From Rheinheimera texasensis DSM 17496 (GTDB lineage: Bacteria > Pseudomonadota > Gammaproteobacteria > Enterobacterales > Alteromonadaceae), in assembly GCF_000711985.1 (NCBI RefSeq), contig NZ_JONU01000008.1:434001-498000 (forward strand): 64,000 nt of DNA, written 5' to 3'. The stretch's first letter is position 1, and each line of letters opens with the position of its first letter. The notes beneath the pieces are model-generated. The model was not told the DNA's origin. It searched no databases and worked only from the letters and a program-made list of their open reading frames with translations. A program made the position numbers and the translations under genes. Below, piece after piece: positions 38,210 to 47,636 of the stretch.

Positions 38210-38326
38210 ATGCGTAAAGCATCCAGCCGCGGTTTTGGATTCACTGCCATCGCAGTGCTTGTTATCCTGATGGCCTGTTCGGCCTTGTTCACCAGCGCAG
38301 AAGCCGCCGTTTTATTACTGAGTTGA
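38210..38326 (+). CDS. Small hydrophobic peptide, 38 residues, unknown
   Basis: ATG at 38210 preceded by GAGGGG at ideal spacing. The product begins MRKASSRGFGFTAIAVLV: a positively charged N terminus, a hydrophobic stretch of about 18 residues (TAIAVLVILMACSALFTSA) and a short tail AEAAVLLLS. It looks either like a single-helix inner-membrane peptide or a signal peptide with almost no mature part; a lipobox-like LMAC is present. It has a promoter candidate and a long leader. Could be a leader peptide, a small regulatory membrane protein or a toxin-like peptide; no family recognised. Confidence 0.55.
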   Translation: MRKASSRGFGFTAIAVLVILMACSALFTSAEAAVLLLS

Positions 38327-38346
38327 GCGCCAGCTGACCACAAACA

Positions 38347-38925
38347 TTATCTCTTCTGATGCATTTCGCGGTTTTCGCGTTTTTGCTCGGCATTTTTCTG
38401 TAATAACACATAAGTTGCGGCGTAACCGCCCTGCGCTTTTAATGCGGTATGACAAGCCAGCACTTGCGGAATTTGTTGCAGCCATTTAAAGGTATAACTG
38501 CGTAAAATAGCCGGATGAGGTTTACTGTCACGCCCCATACCGTGATGCACCAGTAAAGTTCTGATACCGCGCTGATGACAATCCAGTACGAACTGCGCCA
38601 GAGCCGAACGCGCTTCGACCAATGATTTTCCCAGCAACATCAACGTGGCGTCGACCTGATATTTTCCTAACCGCAGATTTTTGTACACACCTTCCTGTAC
38701 ACCATCTTTTTTGTAGGCAAGGATTTCGTCGGGTTTGACTAAATCAACATATTCCATGCTGAGATAATTAGGGTCGTATTCCGGCTCAAGCTCTGCCGCC
38801 TTGCGTCGCGCCAGCTGCGCCAGTGTTGGCGCGCCGGCACCATTTTCGTCGGCTAACACGTCGGCATCCAGTCGTTTGACACCAGACATTTCCTGTAAAA
38901 ACAACTCAAGTTCATCATTGGCCAT
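38347..38925 (-). CDS. smrA: SmrA, Smr-domain endonuclease
   Basis: 192 residues. C-terminal Smr domain with VDATLMLLGKSLVEARSALA, LVHHGMGRDSKPHPAILRS and HTALKAQGGYAATYVLL; N-terminal conserved MANDELELFLQEMSGVKRLD, matching the E. coli-type SmrA. Smr domains act as endonucleases on branched or nicked DNA, or on RNA in ribosome rescue factors; for SmrA the cellular role is not settled. Minus strand, convergent with the 38-residue peptide gene. Confidence 0.88.
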   Translation of the reverse strand: MANDELELFLQEMSGVKRLDADVLADENGAGAPTLAQLARRKAAELEPEYDPNYLSMEYVDLVKPDEILAYKKDGVQEGVYKNLRLGKYQVDATLMLLGKSLVEARSALAQFVLDCHQRGIRTLLVHHGMGRDSKPHPAILRSYTFKWLQQIPQVLACHTALKAQGGYAATYVLLQKNAEQKRENREMHQKR

Positions 38926-39101
38926 GTTCGATACTTCAGATCAGCAATGTGGAATAAGCCGGATTATACGCGGCCTGTAGCAGTCAGACCATGCAGTACG
39001 GTGATTTCCTCCTGCCAAAAGTGCCAGAGGCTCAACTGGCAGCCGGGGGACTTTCAGCTAGACTGCAAAGATATTGTGATTGTAAAGGGAGGGATGAACC
39101 G

Positions 39102-39491
39102 ATGTTATCACAGCGGGTTTATGAGAGTTTGCCGTATCTTTATCTGGGACTTGGCATGTCGATTTTATGTTCGGTAAAAAACCCTTATGCTTTGTCCTCT
39201 GCGTTGTTATTTATTCTTGCCGGGGCTGTGGTCTGGGTGGTGCGTTCAGAACATAGGCGGATCCGTCATCGCCTGACGCAACAGGCACATGGCTCGCTGC
39301 CATTCTGGTGTTATGAAATGCTGCCTTTCAGCTATCTGACGTTAGGTGTATCACTGCTGGTATACAGTGAAAATATGTTGATGTACCCGTCGGCAGTGGT
39401 GCTGGCGGTGATCGGTTTTCAAGTCTGGGTGATGCGGGCGTTGCAACGCCGGCCGAGCCATCATGTCATGCCAAAGCGGGTGTCGGGCTGA
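39102..39491 (+). CDS. Small membrane protein with internal duplication, unknown
   Basis: 129 residues from the ATG at 39102, seven bases after GGGAGGG; an in-frame upstream start would add a non-conserved-looking soluble segment. Four predicted transmembrane helices arranged as two copies of one module: residues 8-53 and 72-117 share ExLP[YF]xYLxLGxS, a polar/Asn turn, and a VWVxR end followed by a basic cluster. The protein must have arisen by tandem duplication of a two-helix hairpin. No recognised family or function; genes on both sides point away or converge, so there is no operon clue. Confidence 0.7.
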   Translation: MLSQRVYESLPYLYLGLGMSILCSVKNPYALSSALLFILAGAVVWVVRSEHRRIRHRLTQQAHGSLPFWCYEMLPFSYLTLGVSLLVYSENMLMYPSAVVLAVIGFQVWVMRALQRRPSHHVMPKRVSG

Positions 39492-39501
39492 GCTCAATCC
39501 A

Positions 39502-39521
39502 GGCCCGGTAGTTGCCGGGCC
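39502..39521. repeat. GC-rich hairpin between convergent genes
   Basis: GGCCCGG (39502-39508) and CCGGGCC (39515-39521) with a six-base loop. No T tract, so not a standard intrinsic terminator, but it is the only structure between the two convergent stops. Confidence 0.5.
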
Positions 39522-39533
39522 CGGTTCAGCCGA

Positions 39534-40871
39534 TTACTTGCGAAAATCTACAGTGCTGTTGGCGACAACACTGGTCATGCGGATCCAGGCTTGCAGATTC
39601 TGCTGCAGAGCTGCAGGATCAATCTTATCCAGCGTGTCGTTGGGCGTGTGATGGTAATCGAAATAATCAGAACCATCCTGCTCAAGACTGACTACTGGCA
39701 CCCCAAGGGCTTTTAATACTGACACGTCGGGACCACCAAAAGCATCGTTATTGCCGGGCTGAATTTGCAGCGGCGTCAGTTGTTTTTGGATCTCAGCAGC
39801 GAATGGCAAAGATTTGGGACCGAAATTGGTTGAAAATTGCCAGATGCGGCCCGCACCAAAATCCGATTCTGAAGCCAGCACATGCTTGTCGAGTTCTTTG
39901 GCATGTTTTGCCGCATAAGCACGGGCACCGACTAAACCACCTTCTTCATTGCCGTATAACACGACGCGAATAGTACGCTTGGGTTGGCCTTGCTGTTTGA
40001 TAATCGCAGCGGCTGCCATCACTAAACCAACTCCCGCGCCGTCGTCCAACGCGCCAGTGCCCTGATCCCAGGAATCGAGGTGAGCGCCAATCAGCACAAT
40101 TTCATCCGGCCGCTCTGAGCCGGTGATTTCACCAATCACATTGTGACTGATAGCATCTTCGGTTTGTTGGGTGTCGAGCTGCAGTTTGATTTTCGCTTCT
40201 GGCGCTTTGGTCAGGATCCGCGCCAATTGTTGGGCATCCGGGGCAGAGATAGCTACGGCCGGAATTTTTGGTACTGCCGGGTCATAGGTCATTTTACCAG
40301 TGTGGGCAAAACGATTGCTGCTGGTGCCAACCGAACGAATGATCAGTGCTTTAGCACCAAGTCTGGCGGCTTCTACTGCGCCTTTGGCGCGAGCTCCGAC
40401 CACTTTGCCGTATTGAGAACCGGCTTTGTCTTTGGTCATGGCTTTATTGATAAACACAATTTTGTCTTTTACTTGCTCAGGTTTAGCTGCCATCAATGCT
40501 TCCAGGCTGTCGAACATCACCAGGCTGGCATCAATGCCATTAGCCGGTGTGCCGACAGACCCGCCTAAAGCGGTCAGCACTAAGGCTTGTGGAAACGGCG
40601 ACAGAACTTCCAGCCGGGCCTGACCGCGCTGCCAGTAGGGTGTGACAAACTCTTCGGTCCAGACTTTGTCAAAACCCAGCGCCTGCAGATTTTTTGTGGC
40701 CCAGGCCACCGAAGCCCGATCGCCGGGGCTGCCGGCCAGCCGCGGGCCCACTTCTGTAGTAAGACTTTCGGTCAGCTGGTAAGCAAGCTGGTCATTGAAC
40801 GAAGTTGCGGCAGCCAGACTGCAGAGCGGCGTCAGCATCAGACTAAAGAAAAGGGGTTTTAGCGCTTTCAT
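39534..40871 (-). CDS. Secreted M28-family zinc aminopeptidase/carboxypeptidase with PA domain
   Basis: 445 residues with signal peptide (LFFSLMLTPLCSLAAA). A protease-associated insert covers roughly residues 120-215; the M28 zinc site follows: His in LIGAHLDSWDQGTGALDDGAG (with bridging Asp), Glu-Glu in YGNEEGGLVGARAY, Asp in ASESDFGAG and His in FDYHHTPNDTLDK. All five ligands and the catalytic Glu are visible, so it should be active. The layout resembles bacterial relatives of carboxypeptidase Q. Location is periplasmic or secreted. AGGAACTCT precedes the ATG. Confidence 0.9.
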   Translation of the reverse strand: MKALKPLFFSLMLTPLCSLAAATSFNDQLAYQLTESLTTEVGPRLAGSPGDRASVAWATKNLQALGFDKVWTEEFVTPYWQRGQARLEVLSPFPQALVLTALGGSVGTPANGIDASLVMFDSLEALMAAKPEQVKDKIVFINKAMTKDKAGSQYGKVVGARAKGAVEAARLGAKALIIRSVGTSSNRFAHTGKMTYDPAVPKIPAVAISAPDAQQLARILTKAPEAKIKLQLDTQQTEDAISHNVIGEITGSERPDEIVLIGAHLDSWDQGTGALDDGAGVGLVMAAAAIIKQQGQPKRTIRVVLYGNEEGGLVGARAYAAKHAKELDKHVLASESDFGAGRIWQFSTNFGPKSLPFAAEIQKQLTPLQIQPGNNDAFGGPDVSVLKALGVPVVSLEQDGSDYFDYHHTPNDTLDKIDPAALQQNLQAWIRMTSVVANSTVDFRK

Positions 40872-41258
40872 AGAGTTCCTGGAATTTTCTGTATGTTGTA
40901 GTGGTCAATCTAACATAGCGTGTTCATTCACCAGAAGGGCAGCATGACCCGTTTACCGGGGAGTTAGTCGCAGTGCCAGACGGCGAAAATATACAAAAGT
41001 TAACATTTTGTAGGTGTGTAATTGCTTTATTAGCAGGGTATAATTTGCTTGTTTTGGGTGACAGCTGCGCGCCGTAAGGCTTTCAAGACCATTTGCTCAG
41101 CTTTTTACCAGATTATCGGATGTTATTTTTTCTAAATTAAAAAGCTTTGAAAGTTAATTAATTAGAAAAAATAAGCAACTAATTCACAAAATAGCTATTG
41201 TAAGCTGCGGCTTGCCTGTTAGATAATGAGACGTCTAGACATGCACGGTGAAAACAAC
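40872..41258. promoter_or_regulatory. AT-rich control region before the ArsR-type repressor
   Basis: About 390 bases with no gene. It holds the promoter for the leftward M28 gene, a TATAAT at 41039-41044 with a poor -35 and, nearer the repressor, a marked AT-rich zone with the 13-bp inverted repeat described separately. Confidence 0.45.
41123..41174. repeat. Perfect 13-bp AT-rich inverted repeat (operator candidate)
   Basis: TTATTTTTTCTAA (41123-41135) and TTAGAAAAAATAA (41162-41174), exact complements 26 bases apart, with AAAGCTTT-type and TTAATTAATTA symmetry inside and CTAATT repeated at 41179-41184. It lies 85 bases before the BigR-type gene, where such repressors bind AT-rich palindromes to control themselves. 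Confidence 0.65.
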
Positions 41259-41561
41259 ATGAACTTACAAGATATGGTGAATAATTCGGCTAAAGCGGTC
41301 AGACTGCTGAAAGCTGTATCGAATGAACGCCGGCTGTTAATCCTGTGCCATCTGCTGAGCGGTGAATTATCGGTCGGAGAGATGAATGAAAAGCTGGGAT
41401 TGAGTCAGTCAGCGTTATCACAGCATCTGGCTTTGTTACGCCGCAACAAGCTGGTGAAAACCCGCAAAGAAGCACAAACTGTGTTTTATAGTATGAACAG
41501 TAAAGAAGCAGAAGCGGTGATTGGCTTAATGCACTCGTTATACTGCGCAAAGACCGCCTGA
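41259..41561 (+). CDS. ArsR-family repressor of the BigR/YgaV/SqrR persulfide-sensing type
   Basis: 100 residues from the ATG at 41259 (two upstream in-frame ATG codons at 41241 and 41226 are possible). Winged helix-turn-helix: LLKAVSNERRLLILCHLL, LSVGEMNEKLGLSQSALSQH, LALLRRNKLVKTRKEAQTVFYSM. Two cysteines at 30 (ILC) and 96 (LYC) occupy the places of the pair that forms a polysulfide bridge in SqrR and BigR, so reactive-sulfur sensing is likely. Usually such genes sit with sulfide-oxidising enzymes; none is adjacent here. A terminator follows directly, so it is monocistronic. Confidence 0.82.
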   Translation: MNLQDMVNNSAKAVRLLKAVSNERRLLILCHLLSGELSVGEMNEKLGLSQSALSQHLALLRRNKLVKTRKEAQTVFYSMNSKEAEAVIGLMHSLYCAKTA

Positions 41562-41596
41562 ACAATCATAAAATCAGAGCGCTATTGAGACAAAAT

Positions 41597-41626
41597 AAAA
41601 AACCAGCTTTTCAGCTGGTTTTTTCG
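41597..41626 (+). terminator. Terminator after the BigR-type gene
   Basis: Stem AAAAAACCAGCT / AGCTGGTTTTTT with TTTC loop. Confidence 0.88.
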
Positions 41627-41703
41627 TTTCTTGTCATTGAACCGGATTAAAATCTGATATTCATCGACATTTGTTACTACAGCCCGACGATATCTGCAGA
41701 TAC

Positions 41704-41728
41704 AAAAAAACGCCTTTCGGCGTTTCTT
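41704..41728 (-). terminator. Terminator after rpsT
   Basis: On the minus strand: AAACGCC GAAA GGCGTTTTTTT, a GNRA-loop hairpin with a seven-T tail, 15 bases after the rpsT stop. Confidence 0.9.
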
Positions 41729-41742
41729 TGTGAGCTAATCAA

Positions 41743-42015
41743 TTAAGCAGCTGTTACTAATGCCTTAACGTGGGCATTCAAACGTGACTTATGACGAGCT
41801 GCTTTGTTTTTATGGATCAGACCTTTGTCTGCCATACGGTCCAGCACTGGAACCATTTTCTTGAACGCTTCTTGTGCGGCTACTGCATCAGTAGTTAACA
41901 CTGCTGCGTAGGTTTTCTTAATGAAAGTACGCATCATTGAGCGCTGACTTGCGTTTTGCTGACGACGCTTTTCTGATTGAATAGCGCGTTTCTTAGCAGA
42001 CTTAATGTTAGCCAA
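41743..42015 (-). CDS. rpsT: 30S ribosomal protein S20
   Basis: Binds 16S rRNA in the body of the small subunit. 90 residues, basic and helical: [20 protein letters not shown] at the start, [31 protein letters not shown] near the end. The start is TTG at 42015, five bases after AGGAGTG; E. coli rpsT also uses UUG, which contributes to its autogenous translational control. It is divergent from murJ, the standard gammaproteobacterial arrangement, and ends in a strong terminator. Confidence 0.96.
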   Translation of the reverse strand: MANIKSAKKRAIQSEKRRQQNASQRSMMRTFIKKTYAAVLTTDAVAAQEAFKKMVPVLDRMADKGLIHKNKAARHKSRLNAHVKALVTAA

Positions 42016-42188
42016 GGTAACACTCCTAAAAACTAAACCGGGACTCTTTAAAGGCCGCATAATATGCCTATTTTATCGCCCTGTGTCAAATCATTTTGCG
42101 GCTGATTTCAGTGATTTTGAACGGATTAAAATCACAGGAAGCTGGCATAAAGCGGATGCTTTAGTGACAATAGCGCCAGAAGCAAAAG

Positions 42189-43778
42189 ATGGAGTTTCCC
42201 TTGTCTGCGAAGTTATTGAAATCCGGCATGATTGTCAGCGTAATGACGCTGATTTCCCGCGTACTGGGACTGGTCCGTGATGTGGTTACCGCCAACGTCT
42301 TAGGTGCCGGCGCTGCCGCTGACGTCTTCCTGATGGTCAACCGTATTCCGAATTTCTTGCGCCGGCTGTTTGCTGAAGGTGCATTCTCTCAGGCTTTTGT
42401 GCCTGTGCTGTCTGAGGTCAAAGCCAGGCATGGTGATGACGCGGTGCGTGAGCTGATGGCAAAAGCAGCGGGCACGCTGGGGATGATTGTCACCGTGGTG
42501 ACTCTGCTCGCGATGCTGGGGTCTCCGGTGCTGATGGCGCTGTTTGGCATGGGCTGGTTTGAAGATTATCTGCAGGGCGGCCCCGACGGCGCCAAATATG
42601 AACAAGCCAGTGTGCTGCTGAAAATTACTTTTCCCTATCTTTGGTTTATTACTTTTGTCGCGCTATCCGGCGCCGTACTAAATGTTTACAACAAATTTGC
42701 CGTGGCAGCTTTCAGCCCGGTCTTTCTGAATATCGCCATGATTGGCGCGGCATTGTTTCTAACGCCTTACACTGAAGACCCGGCGGCGGCTTTGGCCTGG
42801 GGCGTGTTTTTGGGTGGTTTGTTTCAATTCCTGTTCCAGCTACCATTTTTAGCCAAAGCTGGTTTGTTAGTATTACCGCGTTGGGCCTGGCAGGACGAGT
42901 ACATTGTCCGCATCCGTAAGCTAATGCTGCCGGCGTTATTTGGTGTGTCGGTCAGTCAAATCAACTTGCTGCTGGATGCCATTATCGCGTCTTTCCTGCA
43001 GACCGGCTCGGTCAGCTGGTTGTATTACTCCGACCGTTTACTGGAATTTCCGCTTGGCATGTTTGGCATCGCGATTGCGACCGTTATTTTGCCGAACTTG
43101 TCGCGGTTACACGCGCTGGATAATCAAAAAGATTTTCGCGCAACCCTCGATTGGTCGATCAGCCTGATTTGTTTATTGGGTATTCCGTCAATGTTTGGCC
43201 TGATTGCTTTGGCAGAACCGATTCTGCTGACAGTCTTTGCCCACGGCAAATTCACCGCTTTTGATGCGACCCAGGCCAGCTGGAGTCTGATTGCTTATTG
43301 CATCGGTCTGGTGCCTTTGATGTTGATCAAAGTGCTTGCGCCGGCGTTTTACGCGCGGCAGGACATCAAAACCCCGGTGCGGATTGGCATTATCGCCATG
43401 ATTGCCAACATGGTATTTAACCTGATGCTGGCGCCATTTATCAGTTATGTCGGTCTGGCGCTTGCGACGACGCTGTCCGGCGCACTGAATGCCTGGTTGC
43501 TGTATCAGGGCCTGAAAAAAGCCGACATCTATCAGCTATCACGTCACACGCTGCTGACGATAGGGCGCGCTATATTGGCCGCTATGGCGATGGCGGCGCT
43601 GATTTGGTACTTGTTACCCGATATGGCGATGCTAAGGGCCTGCAGCTTTGGTGAACGGTCATTCACAGTGGGGCTGGTGATCCTGGCGGCGGTACCGCTG
43701 TATTTTGTCGCGCTGGCCTTGTTCGGTGTCCGGTTGCGTGACCTGAAACGGCAAACTATTGCTGAAAGTCACGACTGA
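42189..43778 (+). CDS. murJ: Lipid II flippase MurJ
   Basis: Moves lipid II across the inner membrane for peptidoglycan synthesis. About 529 residues with 14 hydrophobic helices; conserved MTLISRVLGLVRDVVTANVL, VNRIPNFLRRLFAEGAFSQA, and the Arg/Asp-containing YYSDRLLEFPLGMFGIAI. The ATG at 42189 is listed; a TTG at 42201 has a better GGAG site six bases upstream and gives a start closer to the family's usual length, so the true start may be there. Divergent from rpsT, and upstream of ribF with a promoter at the murJ end. Confidence 0.95.
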   Translation: MEFPLSAKLLKSGMIVSVMTLISRVLGLVRDVVTANVLGAGAAADVFLMVNRIPNFLRRLFAEGAFSQAFVPVLSEVKARHGDDAVRELMAKAAGTLGMIVTVVTLLAMLGSPVLMALFGMGWFEDYLQGGPDGAKYEQASVLLKITFPYLWFITFVALSGAVLNVYNKFAVAAFSPVFLNIAMIGAALFLTPYTEDPAAALAWGVFLGGLFQFLFQLPFLAKAGLLVLPRWAWQDEYIVRIRKLMLPALFGVSVSQINLLLDAIIASFLQTGSVSWLYYSDRLLEFPLGMFGIAIATVILPNLSRLHALDNQKDFRATLDWSISLICLLGIPSMFGLIALAEPILLTVFAHGKFTAFDATQASWSLIAYCIGLVPLMLIKVLAPAFYARQDIKTPVRIGIIAMIANMVFNLMLAPFISYVGLALATTLSGALNAWLLYQGLKKADIYQLSRHTLLTIGRAILAAMAMAALIWYLLPDMAMLRACSFGERSFTVGLVILAAVPLYFVALALFGVRLRDLKRQTIAESHD

Positions 43779-43790
43779 TGTCGTTATAAT
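43762..43790 (+). promoter_or_regulatory. Candidate promoter for ribF-ileS operon
   Basis: CTGAAA (43762-43767), 17-base spacer, TATAAT (43785-43790), overlapping the murJ stop; 37 bases before the ribF ATG. Confidence 0.65.
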
Positions 43791-43827
43791 CGGCCGTTTA
43801 GACAGCAAGACAGAGAAGCGCAAACGG

Positions 43828-44757
43828 ATGGAGTTGATTCGTGGCCTGCAGAATATTCTGCCGCAGCACCGGGGTTGTGTGCTGACCATTGGCAACTTCG
43901 ATGGCGTCCATCTCGGGCATCAGGCGGTGTTGGCACAGGTCCGGCAGATCGCGTCTGCGCTGCAATTACCAGCGGTGGTGATGGTGTTTGAACCTCAGCC
44001 GCTGGAACTGTTTAAGCCTGAACTGGCGCCGGCACGTTTGACCCGTTTTCGGGAAAAATATCACTGGCTGGCGCGACAAGGCTTAGACCGCCTGCTCTGT
44101 GTCAAATTTGATCAGGCTTTTGCCAGTCAGGAGCCTGACTATTTTATCCGGCAGTTATTGCTGGAAAAACTCGATGTGCGGCATTTAATCGTCGGTGACG
44201 ATTTCTGTTTTGGGAAAAACCGTGCCGGTAACTTTGCGCTGCTGCAACAAGCCGCCACTGAACATGGGTTTGGCTTAACGCCGACCGCCAGTCTGAAACT
44301 GGCGCAGCATCGGGTCAGCAGTACGCTTATTCGCGAAGCGCTGGCGGCGGATGATCTTGATAGCGCTGCAGCCATGCTCGGCCGGCCATTCTCGTTGATG
44401 GGGCGGGTACGGCACGGCCAGAAGCTCGGGCGACAACTCGGCTTTCCGACGGCCAACGTCTGGCTGTACCGAAAGAAATTACCGCTGCATGGTGTTTTTG
44501 CCATTGAAGCCCATACAGCTCAGGGTAATTTTCGCGGTGTCGCCAACATCGGTTTACGCCCGACTGTGCAAGGGCGGGTTGAACAATTAGAAGCGCATTT
44601 CTTTGATTTCAAAGGCGATTTATACGGCCAGCAAATTGAAGTGGTGCTCAGAAAAAAAATCCGTGCTGAACAAAAGTTCAGTTCGGTTGACGAATTACAG
44701 CAGCAAATCCAACGCGACGCGCAAGCCGCCCGCGAATATTTTGCCGCTTTGCTTTAA
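43828..44757 (+). CDS. ribF: Bifunctional riboflavin kinase / FAD synthetase
   Basis: Makes FMN from riboflavin and FAD from FMN. 309 residues: N-terminal FAD-synthetase nucleotidyltransferase domain (LTIGNFDGVHLGHQAVL, VGDDFCFGKNRAGN, SSTLIREAL) and C-terminal flavokinase domain (GRPFSLMGRVRHGQKLGRQL, GFPTANV, GVANIGLRPTV, EAHFFDF). ATG at 43828; the upstream in-frame codons overlap the promoter and murJ. Followed by ileS after 50 bases in the conserved ribF-ileS-lspA-fkpB-ispH run. Confidence 0.96.
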   Translation: MELIRGLQNILPQHRGCVLTIGNFDGVHLGHQAVLAQVRQIASALQLPAVVMVFEPQPLELFKPELAPARLTRFREKYHWLARQGLDRLLCVKFDQAFASQEPDYFIRQLLLEKLDVRHLIVGDDFCFGKNRAGNFALLQQAATEHGFGLTPTASLKLAQHRVSSTLIREALAADDLDSAAAMLGRPFSLMGRVRHGQKLGRQLGFPTANVWLYRKKLPLHGVFAIEAHTAQGNFRGVANIGLRPTVQGRVEQLEAHFFDFKGDLYGQQIEVVLRKKIRAEQKFSSVDELQQQIQRDAQAAREYFAALL

Positions 44758-44807
44758 TACCAGCACCGCCAGACGCGGGCTGAGACAGCCAACACGGGAT
44801 TGATCGG

Positions 44808-47636
44808 ATGAGTGATTACAAAGCAACGCTGAACCTGCCGGATACGGCCTTTGCGATGCGCGCCAACCTGGCGCAGCGTGAGCCGCAAATGTTAGCAAAC
44901 TGGACTGCGGCTGACTTATACGGTCAGATCCGCGCGGCGAAAAAAGGTAAAAAGACTTTTATCCTGCACGACGGCCCGCCGTACGCCAACGGCAACATTC
45001 ACATCGGCCATGCCGTCAATAAAATCCTGAAAGACTTCATTGTGAAATCCCGCACTCTGGCCGATTTCGACGCGCCTTATGTGCCGGGGTGGGATTGTCA
45101 CGGTCTGCCGATTGAGCTGGTCGTGGAGAAAAAATACGGCAAACCGGGCGTGAAGTTGACCGCTGCTGAATTCCGTGAAAAATGCCGTGAATACGCGCTG
45201 ACGCAAATCGAAGCACAAAAAACTGATTTTATCCGCTTAGGTGTGCTGGGTGACTGGAACAATCCGTACCGCACCATGGATTTTGCATTTGAAGCCAATA
45301 TCATCCGTTCTTTGTCGCGCATCATTGAAAATGGTCATTTGCATCAAGGCTTTAAGCCGGTGCACTGGTGTACCGACTGTGGGTCAGCACTAGCTGAAGC
45401 GGAAGTGGAATATCAGGATAAAGTCTCACCAGCCATCGACGTGCGTTTCCGCGTGGTTGACGAAGCAGTTGCCGACAAATTCGACCATCCGGCTGGCCAT
45501 GCCGGCACAGGCACAATCTCGATTGTGATCTGGACCACCACGCCGTGGACTATCCCAGCCAACCGCGCTGTGGCACTCAATGCGGCACTTAGCTACAGCC
45601 TGGTGCAGGTGGAAGAAGGCCCGAATGGCGCTGAGCGTTTGATTTTGGCCACTGATTTAGTTAAAGACGTGATGGCACGCGCCGGTATTGAAAAATACCA
45701 TGCGCTGGGTTTTGCCAAAGGCGAAGCGCTGGAGCTGGTGCAGCTCAAGCATCCGTTATACGACTTCACTGTGCCTGTGGTACTGGGTGACCACGTCACG
45801 ACAGATTCAGGTACCGGTGCTGTGCACACGGCACCAGGTCATGGTCAGGAAGATTTTGTGGTTGGCCTGAAATATGGCCTGGAAGTGGCGAATCCGGTGG
45901 GAGGCAATGGGGTTTATCTGCCAGACACGCCAATGTTTGCCGGTCAGCATGTATTTAAAGCCAACGATTCTGTGGTTGAAGCGTTAAAAGAAGTTGGCGC
46001 ACTGCTGGTACATAAAGCCTACAAACACAGCTACCCACATTGCTGGCGCCATAAAACGCCAATTATTTTCCGTGCGACGCCACAGTGGTTTGTCAGCATG
46101 GATCAGGCCAAGCTGCGCTCAACCTCATTAACGGAAATCGACAATACCCGCTGGATCCCGGATTGGGGTCAGCAGCGTATTGAAAACATGGTCGCAGGCC
46201 GGCCGGATTGGTGTATTTCACGCCAGCGTACCTGGGGCGTGCCTATTGCGCTCTTTGTGCATAAAGATACTGGCGCATTGCATCCAAACACCAAAGCGTT
46301 GATGGAACAGGTCGCAGCCAAAGTGGAGCAAGCCGGTATTCAGGCCTGGTTTGATTTGGACGCGGCAGAACTGTTAGGTGCTGAAGCTGCTGATTACGTC
46401 AAAGTGACCGACACGCTGGACGTCTGGTTTGACTCCGGCGTGACCCATGCCTGTGTGATTGATCCTCGGCCTGAATTTGGCGGCGCAACGCAAGCCGACA
46501 TGTATCTGGAAGGTTCAGATCAGCACCGCGGTTGGTTTATGTCGTCCCTGATGACCGGTGTCGCCATCAAAGGCCATGCGCCATACAAACAAGTGTTGAC
46601 CCATGGTTTCACTGTCGATGGTGAAGGCCGCAAAATGTCAAAATCGCTCGGCAACGTGGTGTCACCGCAGGATGTGATGAATAAACTCGGTGCTGATATT
46701 CTGCGTTTGTGGGTAGCGACCACCGACTACACCTCAGAAATGACAGTGTCGGATGAAATTTTAAACCGTGCTGCCGACAAATACCGCCGTATCCGCAATA
46801 CCGCACGCTTTATTCTGGCCAACCTGAATGGTTTTAATCCGGCCACTGATTTAGTGCCGCTAAACGAACTGGTTGAACTGGACCTGTGGATGGTACAGCG
46901 TGCAGCTGAACTGCAAAAAGAAATCGAAGCGGATTATCTGGATTATCAGTTCCATCTGGTCAGCCAAAAGCTGATGAATTTCTGTACTGTCGAACTGGGC
47001 AGTTTCTACTTAGACGTGATTAAAGATCGCCAATACACCGCCAAAACCGACGGTCTGGCGCGCCGTTCTTGTCAGACTGCGCTGTATCACATCATTGAAG
47101 CCATGGTGCGCTGGATGGCGCCTATTATGAGCTTCACCGCGCAGGAAATTTGGGAAGCTTTACCAGCCCGCGCTGAGCCGTTTGTCTTCACCGGTGTCTG
47201 GTACACAGGTCTTGCTGAAGTACCAAACGGCAAAGTATCTGATGCGTTCTGGCGTCAACTGCTGGCGGTGCGTGATGAAGTGAATAGAGTCATCGAAGTG
47301 GCGCGTAAAGACGGCAACATCGGTGCATCTTTACAGGCGGAAGTCACACTGTACGCCGAAGGTGAGCTCGGTTCACAATTGCAGCAACTCGGCGATGAAC
47401 TGCGGTTTGTACTGATGACATCAACTGCCGCTGTTGAAGTGAAAGCTGCGCCTGCAGATGCAGTCGCAACCGGCATAGCTGGCCTGGCAGTACAAGTGGT
47501 GACGTCAACAGCGGCCAAGTGTGACCGCTGCTGGCATCACCGCCACGATGTTGGCGCCAACCCGGCGCATCCGCTGATTTGTCTGCGTTGTGTCGACAAT
47601 GTCGAAGGCGCCGGCGAACACAGGACTTTTGCCTGA
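44808..47636 (+). CDS. ileS: Isoleucyl-tRNA synthetase
   Basis: Class I synthetase charging tRNA-Ile with editing against valine. 942 residues: HIGH motif in [16 protein letters not shown], editing domain ([32 protein letters not shown]), KMSKS motif in [13 protein letters not shown], and the C-terminal zinc finger CDRCWHH...CLRCVDN. This is the bacterial mupirocin-sensitive type by overall length and zinc finger. The stop shares one base with the lspA start (TGATG), coupling the two. Confidence 0.97.
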   Translation: MSDYKATLNLPDTAFAMRANLAQREPQMLANWTAADLYGQIRAAKKGKKTFILHDGPPYANGNIHIGHAVNKILKDFIVKSRTLADFDAPYVPGWDCHGLPIELVVEKKYGKPGVKLTAAEFREKCREYALTQIEAQKTDFIRLGVLGDWNNPYRTMDFAFEANIIRSLSRIIENGHLHQGFKPVHWCTDCGSALAEAEVEYQDKVSPAIDVRFRVVDEAVADKFDHPAGHAGTGTISIVIWTTTPWTIPANRAVALNAALSYSLVQVEEGPNGAERLILATDLVKDVMARAGIEKYHALGFAKGEALELVQLKHPLYDFTVPVVLGDHVTTDSGTGAVHTAPGHGQEDFVVGLKYGLEVANPVGGNGVYLPDTPMFAGQHVFKANDSVVEALKEVGALLVHKAYKHSYPHCWRHKTPIIFRATPQWFVSMDQAKLRSTSLTEIDNTRWIPDWGQQRIENMVAGRPDWCISRQRTWGVPIALFVHKDTGALHPNTKALMEQVAAKVEQAGIQAWFDLDAAELLGAEAADYVKVTDTLDVWFDSGVTHACVIDPRPEFGGATQADMYLEGSDQHRGWFMSSLMTGVAIKGHAPYKQVLTHGFTVDGEGRKMSKSLGNVVSPQDVMNKLGADILRLWVATTDYTSEMTVSDEILNRAADKYRRIRNTARFILANLNGFNPATDLVPLNELVELDLWMVQRAAELQKEIEADYLDYQFHLVSQKLMNFCTVELGSFYLDVIKDRQYTAKTDGLARRSCQTALYHIIEAMVRWMAPIMSFTAQEIWEALPARAEPFVFTGVWYTGLAEVPNGKVSDAFWRQLLAVRDEVNRVIEVARKDGNIGASLQAEVTLYAEGELGSQLQQLGDELRFVLMTSTAAVEVKAAPADAVATGIAGLAVQVVTSTAAKCDRCWHHRHDVGANPAHPLICLRCVDNVEGAGEHRTFA

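Noticed and set aside
38161-38343. A 60-codon minus-strand frame opposite the 38-residue peptide
   Set aside because: Poor start context; the plus-strand frame has a near-perfect ribosome site and a membrane-helix pattern.
42005-42280. A 91-codon frame overlapping the rpsT-murJ gap and the murJ start
   Set aside because: It is antisense to the rpsT leader and out of frame in murJ, with no ribosome site.
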